Below, piece by piece: positions 34,233-42,345 of a DNA stretch of 64,000 nt. This DNA comes from Epilithonimonas hungarica (GTDB lineage Bacteria; Bacteroidota; Bacteroidia; Flavobacteriales; Weeksellaceae), in contig NZ_FNBH01000001.1 in the NCBI RefSeq assembly GCF_900102265.1, forward strand, positions 992,001-1,056,000, given 5' to 3'. A model generated the notes under the pieces. That model was not told where the DNA came from. It was given only the letters and a program-made list of their open reading frames with translations, and ran no database searches. Made by a program: the position numbers and the translations under genes. Numbering within the stretch: the stretch's first letter is position 1; the number at the start of each line of letters is the position of its first letter.

Positions 34233-35216
34233 TTATTTGTTAAGTGCTTTTTCTACTTCGTTTCCACAAAGGTCTTTGATGGAGATTCCATAGATTTTTG
34301 CCTGTTGCGGAAGGATGCTTGCCGGGGAAAACCCGGGATTTGTATTCATTTCCAAAAGATGTGGGATTCCGTCAACGATGATGAATTCTGAACGGGAAAA
34401 TCCACTCATTCCAAGCGATTTGTAAGCTTTTATGGAAATTTCTTCAACCTTTTTTCTGGTTTCTTCATCAATTCTTGCAGGAGTAATCTCTTGAGAAGCA
34501 CCTTCATACTTGGCTTCGTAATCGAAGAATTCTTTATCCGGAACAATTTCCGTAATTCCTAAAACAATTACTTCGCCTTTGTAATCCAGAACACCAACGG
34601 AAACCTCCATTCCATTAAGAGCACTTTCAATAAGGATTTCGTCATCTTCTTTATATGCTATTTCAAGCGCGCTTTTAAGCTCGCTTTTTTCTTTCACTTT
34701 AGAAATTCCAAGAGAAGAACCGCTTTGATTGGGCTTTACGAAAAGCGGAAGCCCAAGTTTTTCTACAATCTCGTCGTCAGAAACTTCCTCACCATTTCTC
34801 AGATAAATACTTTTTGCAGAAGGAATTCCGTATTTTGATAAAACAGCTAAAGTATCTTTTTTGTTGAATGTCAATGCACTTTGATAGAAATCGCATCCTG
34901 TATATTTTTGTCCGATGGCATCCCAGTAAGCTTGTAAGATCCCGTTTTCGCCTGGTGTTCCGTGGATGATATTGAAACAAACATCAAAGTTGAGGATGTC
35001 TCCATCACCGATGTTGACAGAGAAATCTGCCTTGTTGATGAATCTTTTCTTGTTGTTTTCATCTAGAAAATACCATTCATCTTTTAGAATTACTACTTTA
35101 TAAACATCATAAAGTTCACGGTCAAGCGAATCGAAAATCAGTTGTCCGCTTTTAAGGGAAACTTTGTATTCATCAGAATAACCGCCCATTACAACGGCCA
35201 CGTTTTTTTTACTCAT
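34233..35216 (-). CDS. ddl: D-alanine--D-alanine ligase
   Basis: A 327-residue ATP-grasp ligase that makes the D-Ala-D-Ala terminus of peptidoglycan precursors. Motifs are VAVVMGGYSDEYKVSLKSG (N-lobe), NIIHGTPGENG, LPLFVKPNQSGSSLGISKV (ATP lobe) and GFSRSEFIIVDGIPHLLEMNTNPGFSPASILPQQA. The omega-loop region appears complete, and size is normal. It is preceded by an exact TAnnTTTG box. Confidence 0.94.
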   Translation of the reverse strand: MSKKNVAVVMGGYSDEYKVSLKSGQLIFDSLDRELYDVYKVVILKDEWYFLDENNKKRFINKADFSVNIGDGDILNFDVCFNIIHGTPGENGILQAYWDAIGQKYTGCDFYQSALTFNKKDTLAVLSKYGIPSAKSIYLRNGEEVSDDEIVEKLGLPLFVKPNQSGSSLGISKVKEKSELKSALEIAYKEDDEILIESALNGMEVSVGVLDYKGEVIVLGITEIVPDKEFFDYEAKYEGASQEITPARIDEETRKKVEEISIKAYKSLGMSGFSRSEFIIVDGIPHLLEMNTNPGFSPASILPQQAKIYGISIKDLCGNEVEKALNK

Positions 35217-35235
35217 TCTAAAATTTTCTTGAAAA

Positions 35236-35243
35236 CAAATGTA
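35236..35243 (-). promoter_or_regulatory. TAnnTTTG -7 box for ddl
   Basis: TACATTTG on the minus strand, 19-20 nt from the ddl ATG. No TTG at -33 spacing. Confidence 0.5.
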
Positions 35244-35284
35244 GAGATTTTATGAAAAAATACAGATTAAATCTTTCAATTATT

Positions 35285-35650
35285 TTAATAAAGAAATAAT
35301 TTCAAATAAGGCCAGTAAACCAAAGTGCCAACACAAATGGAAACAATAACAGAAAGTAGAACTGCGCCACCAGCCAAATCCTTGATGATTCCGATTCTTT
35401 GGTCAAATTCCGGTTGGATGTAATCACAGATTTTTTCGATGCAAGTATTGACGGTTTCTGTAATTAAAACGATGAAGCTTGTGATAAGGATCAGGCAAGT
35501 CTCAAAAGGGTCAAGTCCAAAAAAAACAATCAGAAAAAGATTAATGATCAACCCGAAAATTTCAATCTGAAAATTGCGTTCATTTCGCAAAATCCACAGT
35601 AATCCTTTGATTGTAAATTGAACACTTTTATAAAATGGAGGTTTTTTCAT
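35285..35650 (-). CDS. dgkA: DgkA-family diacylglycerol/undecaprenol kinase
   Basis: A 121-residue integral-membrane lipid kinase with three hydrophobic helices. The active-site helix reads LITETVNTCIEKICDYIQPEFDQRIGIIKDLAGGAVLL, with the conserved E-x-V-N-T-x-I-E and KD-x-A-GGAV motifs. Homologues phosphorylate diacylglycerol, or in Gram-positives undecaprenol. The lipid preference here cannot be decided. It lies upstream of ddl on the same strand, so a link to envelope lipid recycling is plausible. Confidence 0.88.
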   Translation of the reverse strand: MKKPPFYKSVQFTIKGLLWILRNERNFQIEIFGLIINLFLIVFFGLDPFETCLILITSFIVLITETVNTCIEKICDYIQPEFDQRIGIIKDLAGGAVLLSVIVSICVGTLVYWPYLKLFLY

Positions 35651-35694
35651 TCTTGATTTACTAAAATTAAATTTCTGATTCTTTTTTTTAAAAT

Positions 35695-35790
35695 CTTTGC
35701 TGAATTTTACATCTTTGCGAGCCTTAAAATATTTTCAATAATTTTAAAAAAAATCTTTGCGGACTTTGCGTTTAAAAATTCAGCAATAAT
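35695..35790. repeat. CTTTGCG-type intergenic repeats upstream of dnaN
   Basis: Repeated ATCTTTGCNG units (near 35692, 35711, 35751) end in a GGACTTTGCG string. The same vocabulary (CTTTGTGCACTTTGTG) recurs before pheT at about 38355-38385. No gene is seen in 35651-35916. Confidence 0.5.
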
Positions 35791-35885
35791 CAAATTTTCA
35801 CAAAGTTATCCAAACTTATTTTACTCCAATTCAAAAATTGTTAATAACTAAATAAAATCAAGTTTTAAAATCGAACCGAAATCAT

Positions 35886-35893
35886 TATATTTG
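35886..35893 (+). promoter_or_regulatory. TAnnTTTG -7 box for dnaN
   Basis: TATATTTG, 23 nt upstream of the dnaN ATG; exact -7 consensus. -33 TTG not found. Confidence 0.5.
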
Positions 35894-35916
35894 TGGAATT
35901 GAAATAAATACAGTTT

Positions 35917-37047
35917 ATGAGATTTATTGTTGCCAGTGGCGATTTGCAAAAAGCTTTACAGACGGTGAGTGGCGTGATTTCCGGTTCACAATCCAGACCA
36001 ATTTTGGAGAATTTTCTTTTCGAGTTAGACCAGAACTTGTTGACAGTTACGGCTTCTGATGGTGAAACGACGTTGATCACTTCTCTTGAAGTGAAGTCGG
36101 ATGATAAAGGAAAATTAGCAGTTCCAGGGAAGATTTTTCAGGATTTCCTGAAAACTTACGGTGAACAGCCTTTGACTTTGGCGGTTAAAGATTCTGAAGA
36201 CGGAAACGGAAGCGTTTTGGAAATTTTGGATGAAAAAGACAATTTCGCAGTGGCTTTGGATAATGCGGACGATTATCCTGAATTGCCGGAATTTGATGCA
36301 TCTCAGAAAGTAACAATTGGAGGAGGAATTTTAGCAGAAGCTTTGGCTAACACTTTGTTTGCTACAAGTAATGATTCTCTTCGTCCTGTGATGACTGGTG
36401 TTTTGTTTCAGTTCAAAGAAGATGAGACCAATTTTGTTTCCACAGATTCTCACAGATTGGTGGTTTACAAGAGAACAGATATTGTGCATCCGGAGACTTT
36501 GGAGTTCATTATGCCAAAGAAACCTTTGTCAATTTTCAAAAATATCCTGAACAATTCCAACGAAGATGTTGTGATTGAATTCAGTGATAATATGGCGAAA
36601 TTCACATTCGGAAATAATATTTGGATCTGTCGTTTGATTGACGGAAAATATCCAAACTACAATGCGGTAATTCCAAAAGAAAATCCAAACGTTTTGACGA
36701 TCAACAGAAGCTTGCTTTTAGGTTCTATCAGAAGAGCATCTATTATGTCAAACAAATCGACCAATCAGGTAAGATTCAAATTGTCCGGCAACGTTCTTCA
36801 CCTTCACGCAGAAGATACAGAATACGCAAACAAAGCGGATATGCAGATTCCTTGCGACTATAACGGTGATGATATCAACATCGGTTTCAGTTCAAAATTC
36901 CTGACAGAGATGTTATCAGTTTTAGGTTCTGATGATATCACGATGAAAATGTCTCAGCCAAACAGACCGGGAATTGTAGAGCCAGTTGATGGGCTGGAGG
37001 AGAATGAAAGTATCCTGATGCTGTCAATGCCTGTGATAGGTTTATAA
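35917..37047 (+). CDS. dnaN: DNA polymerase III beta subunit (sliding clamp)
   Basis: A 376-residue clamp protein, three similar domains of about 125 residues each. Recognisable segments are the start MRFIVASGDLQKALQTVSGVI, TDSHRLVVYKR in the middle and the C-terminal LMLSMPVIGL, equivalent to the M-P-M-R-L-type end. It encircles DNA and tethers polymerase III. No dnaA or recF is adjacent, so the gene is not in the classical dnaA-dnaN order. A toxin-antitoxin pair follows downstream. Confidence 0.95.
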   Translation: MRFIVASGDLQKALQTVSGVISGSQSRPILENFLFELDQNLLTVTASDGETTLITSLEVKSDDKGKLAVPGKIFQDFLKTYGEQPLTLAVKDSEDGNGSVLEILDEKDNFAVALDNADDYPELPEFDASQKVTIGGGILAEALANTLFATSNDSLRPVMTGVLFQFKEDETNFVSTDSHRLVVYKRTDIVHPETLEFIMPKKPLSIFKNILNNSNEDVVIEFSDNMAKFTFGNNIWICRLIDGKYPNYNAVIPKENPNVLTINRSLLLGSIRRASIMSNKSTNQVRFKLSGNVLHLHAEDTEYANKADMQIPCDYNGDDINIGFSSKFLTEMLSVLGSDDITMKMSQPNRPGIVEPVDGLEENESILMLSMPVIGL

Positions 37048-37067
37048 TTTTAAAATTGATCATATTT

Positions 37068-37105
37068 AAAATTTGAGATTTGAAATTCAGGTCTCAAATT
37101 TTAGT
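37068..37105 (+). terminator. Possible intrinsic terminator after dnaN
   Basis: A perfect 11-bp AT-rich stem (37068-37078 with 37092-37102) and a 13-nt loop, with only a short T run. It lies 20 nt after the dnaN stop codon. Confidence 0.5.
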
Positions 37106-37145
37106 TTAAATTAATAACTATTTTTTAACATAAAAACAACGGAAT

Positions 37146-37379
37146 ATGACAACGTTCACATTTGAAGCGGATAAATCCGAAGTTGAGAAAATCCGCACAA
37201 TTTTAAAAGCACTTGGTGTCAAAAAGCTCAAGGTAAAAGAAGATGTTTCTGAATCAGCTGAAAAAATAAAATATTCTCGCAAAGAATTTGGCGAGATGCT
37301 TGATGAATCAAAGAAAAGCAAAAGTGATAAATTGCTGAATTCAAAAGATGATGTCAAAAATCTTTTTGATTCTTTATGA
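37146..37379 (+). CDS. Antitoxin of a YoeB-type toxin-antitoxin pair
   Basis: A 77-residue acidic/basic helical protein (TFEADKSEVEKIRTILKALGVKKLKVKED at the start) with no family I can name from sequence. It is called an antitoxin because its stop codon overlaps the ATG of a clear YoeB-like toxin by 4 nt (ATGA), the normal order and coupling for type II modules. The N-terminal strand-helix region may bind DNA and the C-terminus neutralise the toxin, by analogy with other RelB/YefM-like antitoxins. Confidence 0.7.
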   Translation: MTTFTFEADKSEVEKIRTILKALGVKKLKVKEDVSESAEKIKYSRKEFGEMLDESKKSKSDKLLNSKDDVKNLFDSL

Positions 37380-37648
37380 ATTTTTCTGTAAGTTATACGG
37401 ATAAATTTCTGGATGATTTGAGAAAACATAAAAAATCCGGACAAAAACAATTGCTGTCAAAAGTAGAACGTTTCATTACGGAATGCTTAGAAAATCCGAG
37501 AATTGGAATTGGAAAACCAGAACAGCTCAAACATCGAAAAATTGAAACTTGGTCTAGAGAAATCAACAAACAACACCGTTTGGTTTACGAAATAGAATCT
37601 GATAATGTTCTTATGCTTTCAGCTTGGGGACATTATGATGATAAATAA
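37376..37648 (+). CDS. Txe/YoeB-family ribosome-dependent mRNA interferase toxin
   Basis: A 90-residue RelE-superfamily toxin. The KPEQLKHRKIETWSREINKQHRLVYEIE segment and LSAWGHYDDK terminus are diagnostic for YoeB/Txe, which cleaves mRNA in the ribosomal A site. The H-R-L-V-Y motif and final H-Y, part of the active site, are both present, so it should be active. Its start overlaps the antitoxin stop by 4 nt. It sits between dnaN and pheT with no mobility genes nearby. Confidence 0.87.
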   Translation: MNFSVSYTDKFLDDLRKHKKSGQKQLLSKVERFITECLENPRIGIGKPEQLKHRKIETWSREINKQHRLVYEIESDNVLMLSAWGHYDDK

Positions 37649-37650
37649 AG

Positions 37651-38151
37651 TTATTCTTCATTCAGTAATTCAAGATTATAGCAAGCAATTCTGCTTCCGT
37701 CATCATAATCATATCCAAGATTAGGAACACCTGGACTAAACCAAATTTCCTTAACACCTAATGTATTAACTTCAATCACATAAGTAGTCGCAACTAATCC
37801 TTCTTGTTTATAAAATCCATTAATTGGATAATTAATTTTTATTGTTTTCCCATTTAATTTTGTTTTAAAAGTGACGATTTTATTTTTGAAATCAAAGATA
37901 TGACGTGTCACTTCTTTATTTGTTTGAATAATAACTCCATCAACTTCTTTATCATTTTCAAAACTAATATAAGAAAAGACCTTATTTGTCAAATCTATAT
38001 TAGAATCGTTCGAAATGTTTTTGCCGTATAAATTTTTATTGTTTTCTAAATCATTATTTTGTTTGATTGATAGCCAAAAGATGCTCAAAAATATAACTAG
38101 ACTCGCAATAATGATAACAATTGCTGTTTCGTGTTGTTTGAAATATTTCAT
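37651..38151 (-). CDS. Membrane-anchored hypothetical protein
   Basis: A 166-residue protein with one N-terminal helix (about residues 9-28, AIVIIIASLVIFLSIFWLSI). A beta-rich domain of about 120 residues probably faces the periplasm, including TNKEVTRHIFDFKNKIVTF and YDYDDGSRIACYNLELL. It has two cysteines only near the C-terminus, or one in the mature part. It is convergent with the YoeB toxin gene, whose stop codon ends 2 nt away. I recognise no family. Confidence 0.55.
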   Translation of the reverse strand: MKYFKQHETAIVIIIASLVIFLSIFWLSIKQNNDLENNKNLYGKNISNDSNIDLTNKVFSYISFENDKEVDGVIIQTNKEVTRHIFDFKNKIVTFKTKLNGKTIKINYPINGFYKQEGLVATTYVIEVNTLGVKEIWFSPGVPNLGYDYDDGSRIACYNLELLNEE

Positions 38152-38405
38152 TAGATTATAGTTTTGCTAATGTCAAAATTATAATTATGTTTTTAAAGTT
38201 TTTTATGCAAAACCGTAATATTTAATGGTTTTTAATTTTTTTTTAAATTAATTCTCCGGACTATCACTTTCCAGTCTCTCAAAAAATCACGATATTTGCT
38301 AACTTAAACTTTGTCAAGTTTTACGCCTTTGTGAACTTAATAAGTTTTTAAAATAAAAAAAATCTTTGTGCACTTTGTGTCCAAAAAATTCAAATATAAA
38401 AAAGA

Positions 38406-40805
38406 ATGAAAATTTCTAATAATTGGCTTAAAGATTATATCAAAACAGACCTTAACTCAGAAAAAATCAGTGCATATCTTACCGATATCGGTCTGGAAGT
38501 GGAAGGTGTTGATAAATTCGAAAGCGTAAAAGGGAGTCTGGAAGGAATTGTTGTAGGTAAAGTTTTAACTTGCGAAAAACATCCGAATGCCGATAAATTG
38601 AGCAAAACAACTGTTGATGTTGGAAACGGAAAAGTTCTGGAAATCGTTTGTGGTGCGCCTAATGTTGCCGCTGGACAGACAGTTCCGGTTGCTGTGGTTG
38701 GAACAAAGATCTATGCAAAAGACGGAAGTTATTTCGAAATCAAAAAGGCTAAAATCCGTGGCGAAGTCTCTGAAGGGATGATCTGTGCCGAAGATGAATT
38801 GAGTTTGAGCGATGACCACGCCGGAATTATGGTTTTGGACGAAACAAAATATGAAGTTGGAACACCATTCGCCGGTTATTTTGAATTGACAAACGATGAG
38901 GTTTATGAGATTGGATTGACGCCAAACAGGACCGACGCCATGTCACATTATGGTGTTGCAAGAGATTTACAGGCTTTTGTGTCTTCTAATAATTTGAAGT
39001 CAGAATTCACGAAACTAGAATCCCAAGCTCTAAACATCGAAGGCGCTCACGATTTCAAATTAGAAGTTGAAGATTCTGAACTCACGCCAAGATATTTGGG
39101 CGCTGTCATTGAAAATGTAGAAATCAAAACTTCTCCGGATTGGTTGAAAGATAGGCTGAAAGCCATCGGACTTACACCAATTAATAATGTTGTAGATATT
39201 ACCAATTATATTCTCCACGGACTTGGACAGCCGCTTCACGCTTTTGATGCTGATAAGATCACAGGAAAAACTGTGAAAGTTGGAACTGTAAAAGCAGGGA
39301 CGAAATTCAAAACACTTGATGGGGTTGAAAGAACTTTGAACGGTTCAGAAATCATTATCAAAGACGGAAAGGACAAGCCAATGTGTATTGCTGGCGTTTT
39401 CGGTGGCAGCGAAAGTGGTGTTTCTTCTGAGACGAAAACTATTTTCCTGGAAAGTGCTTATTTCAATCCGGTTGCGATTAGAAAAGCTTCCAAATCTCAT
39501 GGATTAAATACGGATGCATCTTTCCGTTTCGAAAGAGGCGTAGATCCAAATAATGCAAGAACAGCTTTGACTCACGCTATCAATCTGATTCAGGAACTGG
39601 CTGGCGGAAAGTTAGTTGGAGAGATTTTGGAGTATTATCCGGAGAAAATCAAAGACCATTATGTGGTTTTCAGATACTCGAAATTAGACCAGATCTTGGG
39701 GACTAAAATCCATAGAGAAAAAATCAAAGAAATTTTAAAATCTCTTGATATTCAGATCCTTAATGAAATTCAAAACGGTCTTGAACTATCTGTTCCTGTT
39801 TACAGAGCAGATGTGACCAGGGAAATTGATGTCATCGAAGAAGTTTTGAGAATCTACGGTTACAACAAGATCGATGCACCTAAGAAAATCTCTTTCACGC
39901 CTGTTAAACTGAGTTTTGATGATCAGGATGCTCTGGAAAATTCTTGGGCAAGAACATTGCAATCCAACGGTTTTCACGAAGTGATGAACAACTCACTGAC
40001 TTCTGTAAAAGATGAAACCAATGCTGTGAAATTGCTTAATCCTTTAAGTAATGATTTGGCATTCATGAGAAAATCTCTGTTAGAAGGACTTTTGGAAAAT
40101 GCAATTTATAATATCAACAGAAAATCTTCCGATATCAAGTTTTTTGAATTAGGGAAAATTTATCATAAGAAAGAGAAATACGAAGAAAGGAAGCAGCTAG
40201 CGATTTTGACTTCGGGAAGAGAAGTTGCAGAAAACTGGCTTCAGCCAAAAAGCGCAACGGATTTCTATTATCTGAAAGCTTATATCAAAGTTCTTCTAGA
40301 AAAACTGAATCTAGATTTACAAGAGTCTGCATTGACTGACGAACGTTTTTCAGATGCTTTGGAAATCAAATCTGACGGAAAAACTATAGCAAGAATAGGA
40401 AAGGTTAGTCCTCAAATGTTGAAAGATTTCGATATCAGTCAAGAAGTTTTCTATGCAGAAATCGAATTGGAAACTTGTCAGGCTTTAAGGACAAAAGAAA
40501 ATTTGAAATTCATAGATATTCCTAAGTTCAACAAAATCAGAAGAGATTTGGCGTTGTTGGTTGACAAGACGATTACTTATGCAGAATTGTACGAGTTGGC
40601 AAAATCCAACAAATCACCTTTCTTGAAGAATATTAATTTGTTCGATGTTTATGAAGGTAAAAACCTTCCGGAAGGCAAAAAATCTTATGCATTAAGTTTT
40701 GAACTTCTGAACGAAGAAAAAACTCTTGAGGACAAAGATATTACTGAAGTAATGAATTCTCTTATCAGATCTTTTGAAAAAGAATTCAAAGCTGAGTTAA
40801 GATAA
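38406..40805 (+). CDS. pheT: Phenylalanine--tRNA ligase beta subunit
   Basis: A 799-residue beta chain of the alpha2-beta2 synthetase. The N-terminal tRNA-binding (EMAP-like) domain is at about residues 40-150 (VVGKVLTCEKHPNADKLSKTTVDVG). The B3/B4 editing domain follows, including RYLGAVIENVEI, then B5, the catalytic-like core (FRFERGVDPNN, VIEEVLRIYGYNKI) and the C-terminal ferredoxin-like anticodon-binding domain (FNKIRRDLALLVDKTITY). Length is typical. pheS is not adjacent. A hairpin terminator follows. Confidence 0.95.
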   Translation: MKISNNWLKDYIKTDLNSEKISAYLTDIGLEVEGVDKFESVKGSLEGIVVGKVLTCEKHPNADKLSKTTVDVGNGKVLEIVCGAPNVAAGQTVPVAVVGTKIYAKDGSYFEIKKAKIRGEVSEGMICAEDELSLSDDHAGIMVLDETKYEVGTPFAGYFELTNDEVYEIGLTPNRTDAMSHYGVARDLQAFVSSNNLKSEFTKLESQALNIEGAHDFKLEVEDSELTPRYLGAVIENVEIKTSPDWLKDRLKAIGLTPINNVVDITNYILHGLGQPLHAFDADKITGKTVKVGTVKAGTKFKTLDGVERTLNGSEIIIKDGKDKPMCIAGVFGGSESGVSSETKTIFLESAYFNPVAIRKASKSHGLNTDASFRFERGVDPNNARTALTHAINLIQELAGGKLVGEILEYYPEKIKDHYVVFRYSKLDQILGTKIHREKIKEILKSLDIQILNEIQNGLELSVPVYRADVTREIDVIEEVLRIYGYNKIDAPKKISFTPVKLSFDDQDALENSWARTLQSNGFHEVMNNSLTSVKDETNAVKLLNPLSNDLAFMRKSLLEGLLENAIYNINRKSSDIKFFELGKIYHKKEKYEERKQLAILTSGREVAENWLQPKSATDFYYLKAYIKVLLEKLNLDLQESALTDERFSDALEIKSDGKTIARIGKVSPQMLKDFDISQEVFYAEIELETCQALRTKENLKFIDIPKFNKIRRDLALLVDKTITYAELYELAKSNKSPFLKNINLFDVYEGKNLPEGKKSYALSFELLNEEKTLEDKDITEVMNSLIRSFEKEFKAELR

Positions 40806-40827
40806 TTAATTTGAAATTATATAAATC

Positions 40828-40858
40828 AAAATCGGGAAATTTCTCCCGATTTTTTTAT
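40828..40858 (+). terminator. Intrinsic terminator after pheT
   Basis: A 10-bp stem (40828-40837 with 40844-40853), 6-nt loop, then a T run. Confidence 0.8.
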
Positions 40859-40878
40859 TTTTATGGAAAATTAAAACC

Positions 40879-42132
40879 ATGAAAAAACTATTGACCTCTT
40901 TTTTGCTAATAGCGAATTTAACTTCTGCGCAAACGTATAATTGGGAAGCTTTAAGCTCTCCGCCATCTACGACAGGACGATACGATGATGTTTTTTTCCT
41001 TAACGAAAATCTTGGCTGGGCTGCAAGGGGAGGAAACGGGACAGTGTTCAAAACAACCGATGGCGGTGCTAATTGGACAGAGCAGATTGTAAGTTCACAG
41101 GCTGGGCAATACTTTAGAAATATAGAATTTCTGAATGAGAATATCGGTTTCTTGGGAACACTCAATAATAATTTTTATAAAACCACAAATAGCGGAACAA
41201 CTTGGACCAGAGTCAATAATATATCACCTTATCCCTTGGCTATTTGTGGATTAGATACTGTCGGAACCTCCACTGTTTATGGCTGTGGCGCTTGGTTTTC
41301 ACCAGCTTATGTTATCAAATCAACCGATTCTGGAAACACTTGGAAGTATATCAATATGTCAGCTTATGCTACGGCACTTGTCGAGATTTTGTTCATTGAT
41401 GAAAATGTCGGTTTTGTTTCAGGAAGTGACGAACAAGGCGCAGTGATTTTAAAAACGACAAATGGGGGCGATTCCTGGACCAAAATATATAGTGCGGGAG
41501 ATTATGGTGACTATGTATGGAAAATGCAGATTTTTCCGGATAATAAAACAATTTTCGGCTCAATCGAATCTGAAACTCAAGGAAAATTGCTGAAAACTTT
41601 TGATGGCGGATCAACTTGGCAGACCAAGGATTTTCCTGATCCTTATGTGCAGGCCGTTGGTTTTGTTTCCGAGACGCACGGTTGGATGGGCGGTCATAAT
41701 TCAGGCTTTATGGAAACTTTTGATGGTGGAAATACTTGGGTCAATAATAATCTTGGAGGTTCGCTTAACCGTATTTTTTTCGTTAATGGGACTACAACAT
41801 TTGCTTCGGGAAATCAGATTTATAAGATGACGACAACAGGATTGGCAAGCAATGAAGCAGAAAATGGAAAAGTTCAAAATCTCAAAATTGAGGTTGCTCC
41901 AAATCCAATAAAAGACCAACTGAATTTGAATATTCATTACATCCATTCCGACCATATCATTATTGGATTGTATGATTTGACAGGGAAGTTTTTAGGAAAT
42001 GTTTTAAAAGATGATATCAATCAAAAAGGATTAAAAAAATATTCGTTGGATTTCAAATATCCTGCTGGAGAATATCTTTTGGGAGTTCATTCCAATCTAG
42101 GACGACAATCTATAAAGATCATCAAGAAATAA
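40879..42132 (+). CDS. Secreted YCF48/BNR-like beta-propeller protein with T9SS sorting domain
   Basis: A 417-residue protein with a signal peptide (residues 1-17, ending TSA). Repeated motifs of the type VFKTTDGGANWTEQIV, FYKTTNSGTTW, VIKSTDSGNTWKYI, ILKTTNGGDSW, LLKTFDGGSTW and METFDGGNTW are BNR/YCF48-type blades, at least six. The last ~70 residues (VAPNPIKDQLNLNI ... IIGLYDLTGKFLG) form a type A T9SS sorting domain. It is therefore exported across the outer membrane and probably surface-attached. The ligand is unknown. Confidence 0.85.
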   Translation: MKKLLTSFLLIANLTSAQTYNWEALSSPPSTTGRYDDVFFLNENLGWAARGGNGTVFKTTDGGANWTEQIVSSQAGQYFRNIEFLNENIGFLGTLNNNFYKTTNSGTTWTRVNNISPYPLAICGLDTVGTSTVYGCGAWFSPAYVIKSTDSGNTWKYINMSAYATALVEILFIDENVGFVSGSDEQGAVILKTTNGGDSWTKIYSAGDYGDYVWKMQIFPDNKTIFGSIESETQGKLLKTFDGGSTWQTKDFPDPYVQAVGFVSETHGWMGGHNSGFMETFDGGNTWVNNNLGGSLNRIFFVNGTTTFASGNQIYKMTTTGLASNEAENGKVQNLKIEVAPNPIKDQLNLNIHYIHSDHIIIGLYDLTGKFLGNVLKDDINQKGLKKYSLDFKYPAGEYLLGVHSNLGRQSIKIIKK

Positions 42133-42139
42133 TTTTTAT

Positions 42140-42240
42140 AGGAGCTTATCCCGCTAGTAGTTTATCCTGAGCTTGTCAAAGGATTATATTTTTTTCTTTT
42201 TAAGAAAAAGGAAAAGGATGTCGCTGCTATCGGGGCTATG
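42140..42240. repeat. Dispersed intergenic palindromic repeat, diverged copy B
   Basis: TTTTTTTCTTTTTAAGAAAAAGG core with a GTCGCTGCTATCGGGGCT shoulder; the left side also carries CCTGAGCTTGTCAAAGG (42166-42182), a motif common in intergenic DNA of many bacteria. Confidence 0.55.
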
Positions 42241-42332
42241 GAGTTTGTCCTTTTCAGAGATTTTGATATTAATTATAGAAACCACCAATCAAAAGTCATC
42301 CTAATTCAAAATCATTCCAAACTCAATTTTTG

Positions 42333-42340
42333 TAACTTTG
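42333..42340 (+). promoter_or_regulatory. TAnnTTTG -7 box 5 nt upstream of hemN ATG
   Basis: TAACTTTG followed by CACCG then ATG (42346). Predicts a leaderless or near-leaderless hemN transcript. -33 TTG not found. Confidence 0.55.
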
Positions 42341-42345
42341 CACCG

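Noticed and set aside
35806-35814. TTATCCAAA upstream of dnaN as a DnaA box or origin
   Set aside because: A single near-match to TTATCCACA with no cluster of boxes and no dnaA gene nearby; not enough for an origin call.
42238-42345. Upstream ATG for hemN
   Set aside because: Adds residues outside the family and includes part of repeat copy B; the -7 box at 42333 lies downstream of it.
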